Below, piece after piece: positions 18,880 to 29,210 of a DNA stretch of 38,886 nt. The notes below the pieces were generated by a model. It was not told the DNA's origin, made no database searches, and saw only the letters and a program-made list of their open reading frames with translations. Position numbers and translations under genes: made by a program. Every line of letters begins with the position of its first letter. The stretch's first letter is position 1. Origin of the DNA: Mycobacterium sp. E3198 (lineage in GTDB: Bacteria; Actinomycetota; Actinomycetes; Mycobacteriales; Mycobacteriaceae); NCBI RefSeq assembly GCF_001667015.1, contig NZ_LZIS01000070.1, positions 1-38,886 of the forward strand. The letters are read 5' to 3'.

Positions 18880-19599
18880 TCAGTCCGGTTCTTCGTCGGC
18901 GCGCAGGACGGCGATGACCCCGTCGAGTTCGGTGAACACGTCCCGCGCGTTCCCCATCCTGGCACCCGACAGGGTCATCGTCACCCTGACCTCGCCGTCG
19001 TCGATGTCATGGGCGTCAGCGCCGAGTTCGGTGAGCTGCCAGTTGCGTTGCCCGCAGATGGTCAACACCTCACGGAGCACGCCGCGGCCGTTCTCGTAGA
19101 TGATGTGCAGCCGTGTTGTGCCGCGCAGCCTGGCGGTGAGCTGTCGCTCCACGGCGTGGAAGGCCAGCGCGCTGACGAAGTGCAAGCCGACCACGGCGAT
19201 GGCCAGCAGCAGCAGCCCGGAGCCCACCGACATGCCGATCGCGGCCGATTCCCAGACCGCCGCCGCGGTGGTGAGCCCGTGCACCGCGCCGCGCCGGGTG
19301 ATGATGATCCCGGCCCCCAAAAAGCCGACACCGGAAACGATTTGGGCCGCGACCCGGGACGGGTCGAGCACGACCGTCCCGGAACTCAAGACGTCGCCGA
19401 AGCCATACTTGCTGACCAGCATGATCAACGCCGCCGACGTGCCGACGATCGTCTGCGTCCGCAGGCCGGCGCTCTTGCCCTGGATGGTCCGTTCCATGCC
19501 GATCAGCGCCGTCAGCCCGAACGCGGCCAGCAGTTCGACGACGTGTCGCGCGTTCTGCGCGTCGCCATCCAGCAGCGGGCCGGCCAGCCACGTTTGCAT
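18880..19599 (-). CDS. MgtC/SapB family membrane protein
   Basis: A 239-residue MgtC-family protein. The N-terminal ~150 residues hold about five membrane helices with the family signatures GMERTIQGKSAGLRT and GFLGAGIII plus AAAVWESAAIGM. The C-terminal ~85 residues form a soluble ACT-like domain. MgtC proteins support growth at low magnesium and survival in macrophages, possibly by acting on the F-type ATPase or phosphate uptake. The ATG at 19599 was chosen over a TTG at 19608. The gene separates the Rv1634 and Rv1635c homologues, which are neighbours in M. tuberculosis; there MgtC is elsewhere (Rv1811). No Mg-responsive leader was recognised upstream in the 39 bp gap. Confidence 0.9.
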   Translation of the reverse strand: MQTWLAGPLLDGDAQNARHVVELLAAFGLTALIGMERTIQGKSAGLRTQTIVGTSAALIMLVSKYGFGDVLSSGTVVLDPSRVAAQIVSGVGFLGAGIIITRRGAVHGLTTAAAVWESAAIGMSVGSGLLLLAIAVVGLHFVSALAFHAVERQLTARLRGTTRLHIIYENGRGVLREVLTICGQRNWQLTELGADAHDIDDGEVRVTMTLSGARMGNARDVFTELDGVIAVLRADEEPD

Positions 19600-19638
19600 G
19601 ACCGTCAACTACCCGCGGCCGGCGCTTCTATACCTGTG

Positions 19639-21222
19639 TCATCGCGTCGACTTGACGACCTGCGAGTAATGGAATTGCCAGCGCTCCACGATGCGGAACC
19701 CCAGGTAGCTGGGGAATCGATACGCCGGGGCCCGGCCGAAGGAGCTCCCCGGCGGCAGCGCCTGCCCGGCCTGGTGGTCGGGCAGCGACGTGTCCTTGTT
19801 CGTGATGGTCCAGATCGTGGTGCACTTGTTGATCTTGGCCGTCGTCAGCCACACCGCGACGTGACCGTCCCACAGCCAGCCGACCTCGGGTCCGTAGGCG
19901 CCGCGTTCGACGTCGATCAGCGACTTGAAGGCCGCCGGCCGGGTGGCCAGGAGGGCGCGGATCGGCCCGGGCCGCCAGGGCACGGTGTTGTCGACCATCA
20001 GGCAGTCCCCGGGCGACGCGTGGGAGCTGATCAGGTCGGCCACCTGGCTGTAATCCCAGCCCTCCTTGGCGTAGGGCCAGCGCTGGATGAACAGGTAATT
20101 GGGCAGCGCCGCCGCGGCGAACAGCAGCACCACGGCAGCGATCGGCCACGGCTTGCGGGCGATCGTCGCGATGCAGACCGCCATGACGACCGCCGCCGCG
20201 GGCGCGGTGAGGATCAGGTACCGCGGAAAGTAGATCGGTTCGATGGCCGCCGAATAGACGACGACGAGGGCGGTGGGGAGGACGATCCAGACCAGGCAAA
20301 TGGCCAACAGGCCGCGGGTGTCGCCCCCCGGTCCCCGCAAGCCCTTCAGGCGCGCCGCCACCGCCGCGAGGATGAGGACGCCGGTGAGGATGGCGAACGG
20401 AACGCTGTGGTCGAAGTATTGCCGCAGGATGATGTCGAACGCGTAGTGCCAGCTGACCGGAAAGAGCCAGTTCACCTGATAGACCTGGCCGTGGGCGAAG
20501 ACGATGAATGGCGTCACCGCCCCGACGGCGACCGCCGAGCTGACGGCCCACCGGATGACCGCAGGCCGGCGGGATCCCCTCGGCGCCAGCGCCGGCAGCG
20601 CCGCGGCGTATACCGGCACCAACAGGACCAGGTTCAGGCTCAGCACGATCGAGACCGCCAGCGCCGCCGCGTAGGACACCCACAGGCGCGTCCGGTTGCG
20701 CCGGACGGCGGCGACCAGTAGCACCGTCAGCCAGATCGCCGCGGCGGCCGCGAAGGCATACGAGCGCGCTTCCATGCCCGCCCAGGTGGTGCGCGGCAGG
20801 ATCGCGAAGACCGCGCCCGCGCACACCGCCGTGGCGCGCCCGGGCACGAATTGCTTGGTGAACACCGTGACGCCGGCGGCGGCGGCCCCGACCGCCAGGG
20901 CGCTGGGCGCCCGCGACCAGAATTCGGTCGGTGGAAATATCGCGAACCAGCCGTGCATGAGCAGGTAATACAGCCCGTGAACGGCGTCGATGTGACCCAG
21001 CAGCTTCCACAGTTCGGGCAGGGTCCGGCTGGCCGAGGCCGAGATCGTGGCGCCCTCGTCGAACCACAACGACGGCCTGCAGGCCCAGGCGGCGCTGACG
21101 ACGGCGGCGAACACCGCGATCGCCCACGGATCGAGCAACCTCCCCCGCGGGCGCGCGGAACCCGGCTGGTCAGCGACGCCGGGGGTGTCGGACGCCCGCT
21201 GCTGCGCGGTGGACATGGCCAT
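19639..21222 (-). CDS. capA: GT-C mannosyltransferase, LAM capping type (Rv1635c homologue)
   Basis: A large polytopic protein (527 residues from the ATG at 21222) with about ten membrane helices and a C-terminal periplasmic domain of ~150 residues. The first loop has LWFDEGATISA, the acidic DE motif of GT-C glycosyltransferases that use polyprenyl-phosphate sugars. By position before Rv1636, and by overall character, it is the homologue of Rv1635c (CapA), which adds the first mannose cap to lipoarabinomannan in the cell envelope. The start is uncertain: the frame is open to 21339, but that stretch has atypical codons. ATGs at 21222 and 21216 come just before the Pro/Arg-rich segment preceding helix 1. 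A TACAGT box at 21233-21238 could give a nearly leaderless transcript. Confidence 0.85.
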   Translation of the reverse strand: MAMSTAQQRASDTPGVADQPGSARPRGRLLDPWAIAVFAAVVSAAWACRPSLWFDEGATISASASRTLPELWKLLGHIDAVHGLYYLLMHGWFAIFPPTEFWSRAPSALAVGAAAAGVTVFTKQFVPGRATAVCAGAVFAILPRTTWAGMEARSYAFAAAAAIWLTVLLVAAVRRNRTRLWVSYAAALAVSIVLSLNLVLLVPVYAAALPALAPRGSRRPAVIRWAVSSAVAVGAVTPFIVFAHGQVYQVNWLFPVSWHYAFDIILRQYFDHSVPFAILTGVLILAAVAARLKGLRGPGGDTRGLLAICLVWIVLPTALVVVYSAAIEPIYFPRYLILTAPAAAVVMAVCIATIARKPWPIAAVVLLFAAAALPNYLFIQRWPYAKEGWDYSQVADLISSHASPGDCLMVDNTVPWRPGPIRALLATRPAAFKSLIDVERGAYGPEVGWLWDGHVAVWLTTAKINKCTTIWTITNKDTSLPDHQAGQALPPGSSFGRAPAYRFPSYLGFRIVERWQFHYSQVVKSTR

Positions 21223-21516
21223 GATGCTTGTCACTGTAGGGCGGACCCGATGAACCGGCTCACCCTTGGCCCGCCGTGCCGGGGCGGCGCAGTCCCGCTC
21301 GCCGCCGAATGTCGCGAAAACGCCGGGAATGCAAGACATTCCGCTTTGCCGTGGTCAAGCGGCCATTCCGGCGCCGGGCAAACTGCTCGTTGGCGTGGCA
21401 TGGCCCCGCAATCGACGGTCGCGCCACGCCGCGCTGACCCACTAATCCGATCCCTCTTTTTCCGGCAAACAAGATACTGTCTTGGATTGGCGGACCAACC
21501 GAGACTGGGAGGGTAA

Positions 21517-21960
21517 ATGAGTGCCTATCGGACCGTGGTGGTCGGGACGGACGGCTCGGATTCATCGTTTCGTGCGGTGGACAAGGCAGCGCAGATTGCC
21601 GGAGACGACGCCAAACTGATCATTGCGTCGGCGTACCTGCCGCAGCACGAGGACACCCGGGCCGCCGACGCTCTCCGGGAGGAAAGCTACAAGGTGTCGG
21701 GCACCGCCCCTATTTACGCGATCCTGCAGGACGCCAAAGAGCGCGCGCACAAAGCGGGGGCCAAGAACGTGGAGGAGCGGTCGATCGTCGGCGCGCCGGT
21801 CGACGCGCTGGTCAAGCTGGCCGAGGACGAAAAGGCCGACCTGCTGGTCGTCGGCAACGTCGGCCTGAGCACGATCGCCGGCCGGCTGCTCGGATCGGTC
21901 CCGGCCAACGTCTCACGGCGCGCCAAGGTCGACGTGCTGATCGTGCACACCACGAACTAG
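21517..21960 (+). CDS. Universal stress protein, cAMP-binding (Rv1636/TB15.3 type)
   Basis: A 147-residue single-domain universal stress protein almost identical to recalled M. tuberculosis Rv1636. It starts MSAYRTVVVGTDGSDSS. The nucleotide-binding motif G-x2-G-x9-G-S is present as GNVGLSTIAGRLLGS. The M. tuberculosis and M. smegmatis proteins bind cAMP with higher affinity than ATP and are thought to buffer or sequester cAMP. The ribosome-binding site GGGAGGG (21507-21513) fixes the ATG at 21517. A TACTGT box (21475-21480) upstream is a possible -10. The gene is monocistronic, and a hairpin followed by T-rich sequence comes after it. Confidence 0.95.
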   Translation: MSAYRTVVVGTDGSDSSFRAVDKAAQIAGDDAKLIIASAYLPQHEDTRAADALREESYKVSGTAPIYAILQDAKERAHKAGAKNVEERSIVGAPVDALVKLAEDEKADLLVVGNVGLSTIAGRLLGSVPANVSRRAKVDVLIVHTTN

Positions 21961-21982
21961 CGCGCGCACTGTCCCATCGAAT

Positions 21983-22008
21983 CCCGCGCGGCGGGGCTTT
22001 GGGGTTTT
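21983..22008 (+). terminator. Possible terminator after the universal stress gene
   Basis: CCCGC (21983-21987), loop GCG, GCGGG (21991-21995), then GCTTTGGGGTTTT. The stem is short but G+C-only and followed by T tracts. Confidence 0.45.
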
Positions 22009-22009
22009 A

Positions 22010-22099
22010 GCGTGCAGTTAGGGCTTTCAGGGTGAGCACAGGGCCGAAAAATCGCCGAGATCCCGCCGTCAGTGCCCACCGAAAGCCGTCAGCGCACAC
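22010..22099. repeat. Imperfect long inverted repeat, intergenic
   Basis: Arms of ~28-30 bp (22010-22039 and 22072-22099) are imperfect inverted copies sharing GGCTTTC, GTGC and GCAC blocks. They flank a ~32 bp centre that contains CCGAAAAATCGCC. The unit sits between two stop codons. It may be a dispersed intergenic palindromic element; copy number elsewhere is unknown. Confidence 0.55.
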
Positions 22100-22127
22100 T
22101 CAGCGGTGACTGCCCAGCCTGATGGTG

Positions 22128-22165
22128 GCGACCTGGGGGTACCTCCCGCTTGCGGGGGACGTCGC
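22128..22165. terminator. GC-rich hairpin after the metallo-hydrolase gene
   Basis: GCGAC (22128-22132) pairs with GTCGC (22161-22165), with an inner stem CCCGC-TT-GCGGG (22145-22156). It lies 8 bp beyond the end of the minus-strand gene and probably terminates it without a U-tract. Confidence 0.45.
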
Positions 22166-22172
22166 ACGCGCG

Positions 22173-22859
22173 CTACCAGCCGCGTTCGCGCCACTCCGCA
22201 AGGTGGGGGCGCTCGTCACCCAACACGGTGTCGTCGCCGTGGCCGGGGTAGATGACGGTGGAATCGTCGTACACGTCGAACACCCGGGTGGTGACGTCGT
22301 CGAGCAGCTGCGTGAAGTCCCCGGCCTGCCACGTCTTCCCGACCCCGCCGGGGAACAGGCAATCACCGGTGAACAGCTGCGTGACCCCGCCGGTCGCGGG
22401 CCCGTCGAGGGCCAGCGCGATCGATCCCGGCGTGTGCCCGCGTAGGTGGATGACGTCGAACCTCAGCTTGCCGATGTGCAGGGTGTCGCCGCCGGAGAGC
22501 AAACGCTCCGGCTTGACCGGCAGCGGCTCGGCATCGATCTTGTTGGCGGCGGTCGGGGCGCCGGTGGCGGCGGCCACGGCCTCGAGCGCCTGCCAGTGAT
22601 CGAAGTGCTGGTGGCTGGTCACGATCAGCGACAGCCTCGGCGCGTAGCGCCGGATCAGGTCGATCAGGAGGTCGGCGTCGTTGGCGGCGTCGATCAGCAG
22701 CGTTTCCCCGGTCTCCGCGCACGTGATCAGATAGGCATTGTTGTCCATCGGGCCCACCGACGCCTTTAGAATCGTGGCGCCGGGTAGGGTCCGGCGGGCC
22801 GCGGTACCAGGGTCGACGTGTCCGGTGTAGTTGTTGTCGGGCACAACCGAGGCAGTCAT
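22173..22859 (-). CDS. Metallo-beta-lactamase fold hydrolase (glyoxalase II-like, Rv1637c type)
   Basis: A 228-residue zinc hydrolase of the metallo-beta-lactamase superfamily. The metal ligands are seen in SHQHFDHW (the HxHxDH motif), the GHTPGSI histidine, the GDCLFPGG aspartate and the PGHGDDT histidine. The size and the late GHTPGS/FTGDCLF pattern fit glyoxalase II-like thioesterases, which cleave acylated low-molecular-weight thiols; in mycobacteria the thiol would be mycothiol rather than glutathione. The actual substrate is unknown. The ATG at 22859 follows a TAACGT -10 box by 7 nt. It is divergent from uvrA, as Rv1637c is from Rv1638 in M. tuberculosis. Confidence 0.9.
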   Translation of the reverse strand: MTASVVPDNNYTGHVDPGTAARRTLPGATILKASVGPMDNNAYLITCAETGETLLIDAANDADLLIDLIRRYAPRLSLIVTSHQHFDHWQALEAVAAATGAPTAANKIDAEPLPVKPERLLSGGDTLHIGKLRFDVIHLRGHTPGSIALALDGPATGGVTQLFTGDCLFPGGVGKTWQAGDFTQLLDDVTTRVFDVYDDSTVIYPGHGDDTVLGDERPHLAEWRERGW

Positions 22860-22866
22860 AGCGGCC

Positions 22867-22872
22867 ACGTTA
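22867..22872 (-). promoter_or_regulatory. Possible -10 box for a leaderless metallo-hydrolase transcript
   Basis: TAACGT on the minus strand (TANNNT type), 7 nt before the ATG at 22859. No convincing -35 is visible. Confidence 0.4.
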
Positions 22873-22887
22873 CTGGTCGAACGTTGC

Positions 22888-22910
22888 TTGTCGGTATGGG
22901 CACATAGCAT
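22888..22910 (+). promoter_or_regulatory. DNA-damage promoter (PafBC/RecA-NDp type) of uvrA
   Basis: TTGTCGGTA (22888-22896), 8 nt, then TAGCAT (22905-22910). It matches the consensus TTGTCRGTG-N8-TANNNT except for the ninth base. The uvrA start is 61 bp further on, leaving a leader of about 55 nt. Confidence 0.7.
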
Positions 22911-22971
22911 GGAATGCGCCGTGCGCATCAACGGCTGCAGCACGTAAAAGATCCACTTGAAAGAGGGCAGC

Positions 22972-25875
<2,904 letters not shown>

Positions 25876-25893
25876 GTGGCCGGGGCGTCGAGA

Positions 25894-25939
25894 CTGCGCC
25901 CAGCGCTTCACTTTCGCGATTTTGGCGCTCTGAGCGCAG
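25894..25939. terminator. Probable bidirectional terminator hairpin
   Basis: Imperfect inverted repeat CTGCGCCCAGCGC (25894-25906) and GCGCTCTGAGCGCAG (25925-25939) around an AT-richer loop, placed between the stops of convergent uvrA and the winged-helix gene. Confidence 0.5.
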
Positions 25940-25945
25940 GCTCGA

Positions 25946-27133
25946 TCAGCCGGACACCGTGCCGGCTTTCGACAGCGGCGACGGGAAGCGGGGGCTGATC
26001 CGCACGCCGTCCAGCCACGCGGTGAGCTCGTCGGCGCGGCGCTGCAGGGCGCGCCGCGCGTCGCGACCGGGATCCTCGAGGAGCTGCACCCGGACTCGGG
26101 CGCCGTCGTCTTGATACCAGCCGCCCACCACCCGCCCGTTCCACCACGCGGTGGGCCCCGCGTTGCCGTTGCGGTCGAACACCTGGCCGCGATGCTCCCC
26201 GAGATACCACTCCCGCTGGAACCAGCCCATGGTGGTGACGTCCAGCGCGGGCAGCAAGGCGCACCATGGCGGCGCCTCGGGCTCGGGGTCGAGGTCCTCG
26301 GGCAGCGCCCAGCCGGTGCCGTCGGGGCTGCCCTGCAGCTCGACTTCCACCGCGCCGACGTCGCTCAGGGCCTTGCGGGTCGCGGTCAGCGTGGCGCCCA
26401 GCCACCACTTGAGGTCGGCGGCGGTGGCGGGCGCGAAGGCCGCCAGCCAGCGGCGGGTCAGGTCCGCCCGCGCGGCGAGCGCGGGTGGGGCCTGCACTGG
26501 CGTGTCGAGCCAGTCGCCGGTGAGGGCCCAGCGCGGCCGCGACGTCGTCCAAGCCCCGTCATTCGGCCCGCGCACGATCTCGCCCCGCGCGGAGAGCACG
26601 GTCAGCACCCGCGGGGCCAGCGGAACCTGGCCGCCCCAACGCTTTCCGGGAGCCGGGTCGTAGCTCCCGGCCAGCTCGGGCAGCGCGGCCCGCAGTTCGG
26701 TGCTGCTGGCCGGCCCGCGGTCATCGAGATGGCGCACCACCGCCGAACACGCGCGGTCGAGCCAGCGCTCGCCGTCCGCGGCCACCCCGGCCTTGCGCAC
26801 GTCGGCTGCCAGCCGGCGCCGTTCGTTCTCGGCGACCCGCGCGCTGGCCGCCGACTGGATCATGGGCAGGTCGTCGCTGGTGACCAGCCACAGCGTCCGT
26901 CGCATCGCCAGCTGCCTGACCGCGGCGCGTTTCCGGTACAGCTGCAGCTCGAGGTCGGCGGTCGCAAATCCCGGGTAGCGCGCCCACAGCGACAGGTACG
27001 GGGTGGTGGGGTCGGTCGCGTGCAGCCCGACCAGCCCGGCGATCAGCCGCGTCAGCGGCAGCGGGTCGCCCGCGGAAAGGAAATGCCTGCGCGCCAAGCG
27101 GTTACGCCGCTCGTCGATGGTAAAGGTCCGCAC
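25946..27133 (-). CDS. Winged-helix protein of the AlkZ/YcaQ (HTH_42) crosslink glycosylase family
   Basis: A ~395-residue protein of the HTH_42 family, which includes the interstrand-crosslink glycosylases AlkZ (Streptomyces) and YcaQ (E. coli). Family-like parts are LIAGLVGLHATDPTTPYLSL near residue 35, AMRRTLWLV near residue 80, and WFQREWYLG...NGNAGPTAWWNGRVVGGW in the C-terminal part. Where AlkZ has the catalytic Gln-x-Gln motif, this protein reads His-Ala-Thr, so activity may differ. GTG at 27133 has GAGGG six bases upstream and is preferred; a TTG at 27139 overlapping the previous stop is the alternative. It is coupled to the small upstream gene. A DNA-repair role is inferred. Confidence 0.75.
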   Translation of the reverse strand: MRTFTIDERRNRLARRHFLSAGDPLPLTRLIAGLVGLHATDPTTPYLSLWARYPGFATADLELQLYRKRAAVRQLAMRRTLWLVTSDDLPMIQSAASARVAENERRRLAADVRKAGVAADGERWLDRACSAVVRHLDDRGPASSTELRAALPELAGSYDPAPGKRWGGQVPLAPRVLTVLSARGEIVRGPNDGAWTTSRPRWALTGDWLDTPVQAPPALAARADLTRRWLAAFAPATAADLKWWLGATLTATRKALSDVGAVEVELQGSPDGTGWALPEDLDPEPEAPPWCALLPALDVTTMGWFQREWYLGEHRGQVFDRNGNAGPTAWWNGRVVGGWYQDDGARVRVQLLEDPGRDARRALQRRADELTAWLDGVRISPRFPSPLSKAGTVSG

Positions 27134-27135
27134 CC

Positions 27136-27369
27136 TCAACCCTCGTCGGAGCGCATCGACTCCCGGATCTGCCTCAGCCGCTCCGCCGCCGCGCGCTCGC
27201 GCTGCTCGTACTGCTCTTCGACCGAACGGCCTTCCGCCGTGCCGGCGTCGAGCTCGGCCGCTCCCTCCGCCGTCGCGTAGCGGGACTCGATTTTCTCCCG
27301 GACGGAATCGAAGGTCGGCACGCCGGCGGCGTCGTACCCGGGGTCGGGAGGCGTCGGTTCGTCGGGCAT
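27136..27369 (-). CDS. Small acidic helical protein (Rv1638A position)
   Basis: A 77-residue charged protein with a Pro-rich N-terminus (MPDEPTPPDPGY) followed by Glu/Arg-rich helix, e.g. VEEQYEQRERAAAERLRQ, likely coiled coil. No function is recognised. Its place after uvrA matches the small Rv1638A of M. tuberculosis. The stop (27136-27138) lies 2 bp before the GTG of the winged-helix gene, so the two are probably translated together. Confidence 0.75.
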   Translation of the reverse strand: MPDEPTPPDPGYDAAGVPTFDSVREKIESRYATAEGAAELDAGTAEGRSVEEQYEQRERAAAERLRQIRESMRSDEG

Positions 27370-27378
27370 CCCGTCACG

Positions 27379-27807
27379 CTACTGCGCCTGGCGGTCGAAA
27401 TAGCGCACCATCTGCTGCCAATACACCAGGGTGAGGCCCATCTGCACCGCGAGCGCGATCGCCGCCGGCACGCGGCGACGGCGCCGGGCGGCGACGACGG
27501 TGCTCAACGCGGCCGCGGAGGTCAGCGCGCTGACGAGCATGGCCGCGTCCCGGGGCCGACGGCCGATCCAGAGTTCCTCGCCCAGCATCGCCCTGGTTGA
27601 CCAGGCGCGTTCGTGCGCCGGCTTGCCGAAGACGAACGGGTTGGCGGCGAACCACAGCGCGACCAACGCCGCATGGCTGTAGCGCCGCGTCCACACGGGC
27701 ACCAGGATCAGCGGCGTGCTCGCCCAGCGCGTCCAGGCGCTCCACGGATTGCAGTGGCGCGCAAAGATCACGCGCCCGAGGCGGGCGGCGGGCGAGGGTG
27801 GGGTCAC
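27379..27807 (-). CDS. Small membrane protein (DUF6653-like)
   Basis: A 142-residue protein with about four hydrophobic segments: near TPLILVPVW, HAALVALWFAANPFVF, AAMLVSALTSAAALSTVV and AAIALAVQMGLTLVYW. The opening FARHCNPWSAWTRW and the central FANPFVFGKP resemble the DUF6653 group; this family call is from memory. It starts with GTG at 27807 without a clear ribosome-binding site. It lies 9 bp before the small acidic gene and could be the first gene of a three-gene minus-strand unit ending with the winged-helix protein. Confidence 0.65.
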   Translation of the reverse strand: MTPPSPAARLGRVIFARHCNPWSAWTRWASTPLILVPVWTRRYSHAALVALWFAANPFVFGKPAHERAWSTRAMLGEELWIGRRPRDAAMLVSALTSAAALSTVVAARRRRRVPAAIALAVQMGLTLVYWQQMVRYFDRQAQ

Positions 27808-28411
27808 GGTTTCGAGTGTGCGCCCCGGCCCGGCGTTTGGCGAAGTTCCGCCGCCCGCCGCCCGATCGATTTGGGTGGCGGCCTAAACGCCTCTGCAAAA
27901 TTGTGTCGGGCGAAATTCGTTGTCTTCCGGGGACCGCCGCGACAACTTCGCCCATTTGTGGTCGCCGGAGTCGATGCGCGCGGTCAGAAACCAGCTAACC
28001 CCGCAGCGCCCGGCCGGCGCCACGCGGAAAAATTGGAACTAGAAGCAGCCAGCTTCGTCCGGTTAAATCATCTAAGTGAGAAGGGGCCGAGGGGCTTCGA
28101 ACAGGCCTAATGGTCCCGTTCGGACCCAGCCACGCGGACGCGTACACACGTGGTTAACCGAAATGCATCCCACGCGGCGATCACCTGGTCCGCGGCGCAG
28201 GGAACACCGCTGTACCGTTACAGGCAAATTTTCGTTCACAGTAGTTCAGGAATGTGGACAATGATCTCGGCTAAAGCGGCGGTGTCGTCACGACAAGCGG
28301 GGATCCATCGCGCAATTGGGGCGGTAATTTATTGCGCTGAGATAACGAAATACTTCAAGAGCGTGCGCATAAATGATCCGAGCAGCACAGATCGGGAATG
28401 AAGGGACAACT
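27808..28411. other. 604 bp intergenic region with palindrome and AT-rich part
   Basis: No convincing gene. 27808-27900 is GC-rich. 27908-27953 holds a bulged palindrome, listed separately. From ~28025 the DNA is clearly AT-richer (runs such as GGTTAAATCATCTAA and GGTAATTTATTGCG). It contains an 83-codon open frame (28150-28401) with no start signal or recognisable product. The last part should carry the promoter of the gene at 28412, but no clear -35/-10 pair was found. Confidence 0.6.
27908..27953. repeat. Bulged inverted repeat (7 bp + 6 bp stems)
   Basis: GGGCGAA (27908-27914), four unpaired bases, GTTGTC (27919-27924), a 16-nt loop, GACAAC (27941-27946) and TTCGCCC (27947-27953). All 13 pairs are perfect. 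It could be a regulatory RNA fold, a protein site, or a mobile-element relic. Confidence 0.7.
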
Positions 28412-29128
28412 ATGGAAGCGGCTCAGCTGGCACGAAGGGCGACCGATGGCCCTTGGCTGGAGGGCAGTTGGGGATGGCGGGACGACGCGACGGGATGCCG
28501 GGTCACGGCGTCGACGCCGCAGGCGCAGCCTGAGCTGTGGGACCAATACCTCGACGGCGCGTTTCAGAGCTATCGCCGGCACGGGCTGGAGTGGGTGCTC
28601 GACGTCGACGCGGTCCGGGACGGCGCCGACACGGCGCTGTTCTTCGCCGCGACCGATCCGGAGGGCCGGGTCGTCGGAGGAACCCGCGTCGTGGGGCCGC
28701 TGCGCGCGCCCGAGGACTCGCACGCGCTCGAGGAGTGGAGCGGCAACCCCGGCGCTGCCGTGCTGCGCTACATGATCGCCAACCGCATCCCGTTCGGTGT
28801 CGTCGAGGTCAAGAGCGCCTGGGCCAATTCCCAGCAGTACGGCAGCCGAGCGCTCTCCAGGGTGTTGGCCCGCACCGCGCTACCGACGATGACGCTGATG
28901 GGTGCCCAGTTCGTCATGGCCACCGCGGCGGCCCACGTCTTGGAACAGTGGCAATCATCCGGGGGCGTGGTGGCCTCGCGGATACCGGCGGCCGCCTATC
29001 CCACTGACGACTACCGAACCAAAGTCATGTGGTGGGATCGCCGGACCATCGCCACGCACGCCGAGCCCGATCAATACAAGCTGATGTGCGCCGAGGACGC
29101 GGTCATCCTTCGTCGTGCTTCGGCTTAG
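28412..29128 (+). CDS. Acyltransferase-like protein (GNAT/autoinducer-synthase fold suspected)
   Basis: A 238-residue soluble protein. The order YLDGAFQSYRRHGLEWVLDVD..., then ALFFAATDPEGRVVGGTRVVGPL, then EVKSAWANSQQYGSRALSRVLARTA, then FVMATAAAHVLEQWQ, follows the layout of the GNAT-like N-acyl amino acid synthase (FeeM) and LuxI fold: a variable acceptor part, a G-rich strand, then an acyl-carrier-binding helix. This is inference from pattern; no signature residue proves it. AAGGGA six bases before the ATG at 28412 decides the start over an ATG at 28373. The upstream region is AT-rich. The P450 gene follows after 82 bp on the same strand. It may make or modify an acylated small molecule. 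Confidence 0.45.
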   Translation: MEAAQLARRATDGPWLEGSWGWRDDATGCRVTASTPQAQPELWDQYLDGAFQSYRRHGLEWVLDVDAVRDGADTALFFAATDPEGRVVGGTRVVGPLRAPEDSHALEEWSGNPGAAVLRYMIANRIPFGVVEVKSAWANSQQYGSRALSRVLARTALPTMTLMGAQFVMATAAAHVLEQWQSSGGVVASRIPAAAYPTDDYRTKVMWWDRRTIATHAEPDQYKLMCAEDAVILRRASA

Positions 29129-29175
29129 GGTACGGCGCGCGCTCAGGACGCCTATTTCGCTGGCACCACGCGGAA

Positions 29176-29204
29176 TTCGACCAGCGCCCCCGACGGTCTA
29201 GGGT
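29176..29204 (+). promoter_or_regulatory. Candidate promoter of the P450 gene, leaderless
   Basis: TTCGAC (29176-29181), 17 nt, TAGGGT (29199-29204), then 6 nt to the GTG. The GAGGG directly abutting the GTG is too close to serve as a ribosome-binding site, which favours a leaderless mRNA. Confidence 0.4.
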
Positions 29205-29210
29205 CGAGGG

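Noticed and set aside
17653..20721. A very long open frame (over 1000 codons) on the plus strand across the MFS, MgtC and mannosyltransferase genes
   Set aside because: It is Arg/Gly/Asp-rich, overlaps three well-supported genes, and reflects the high GC content that removes stop codons in shadow frames.
21223..21339. N-terminal extension of the mannosyltransferase up to 21339
   Set aside because: Codon choice is atypical and no ribosome-binding site is seen; the ATG at 21222 is nearer the conserved part.
22877..22892. TCGAAC upstream of uvrA as half of a LexA (SOS) box
   Set aside because: The second half (GTTCGA after four bases) is not there; the PafBC-type promoter overlapping this place explains damage control better.
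28150..28401. 83-codon open frame in the AT-rich region
   Set aside because: No ribosome-binding site, no recognisable motif, and it runs into the ribosome-binding site of the next gene.
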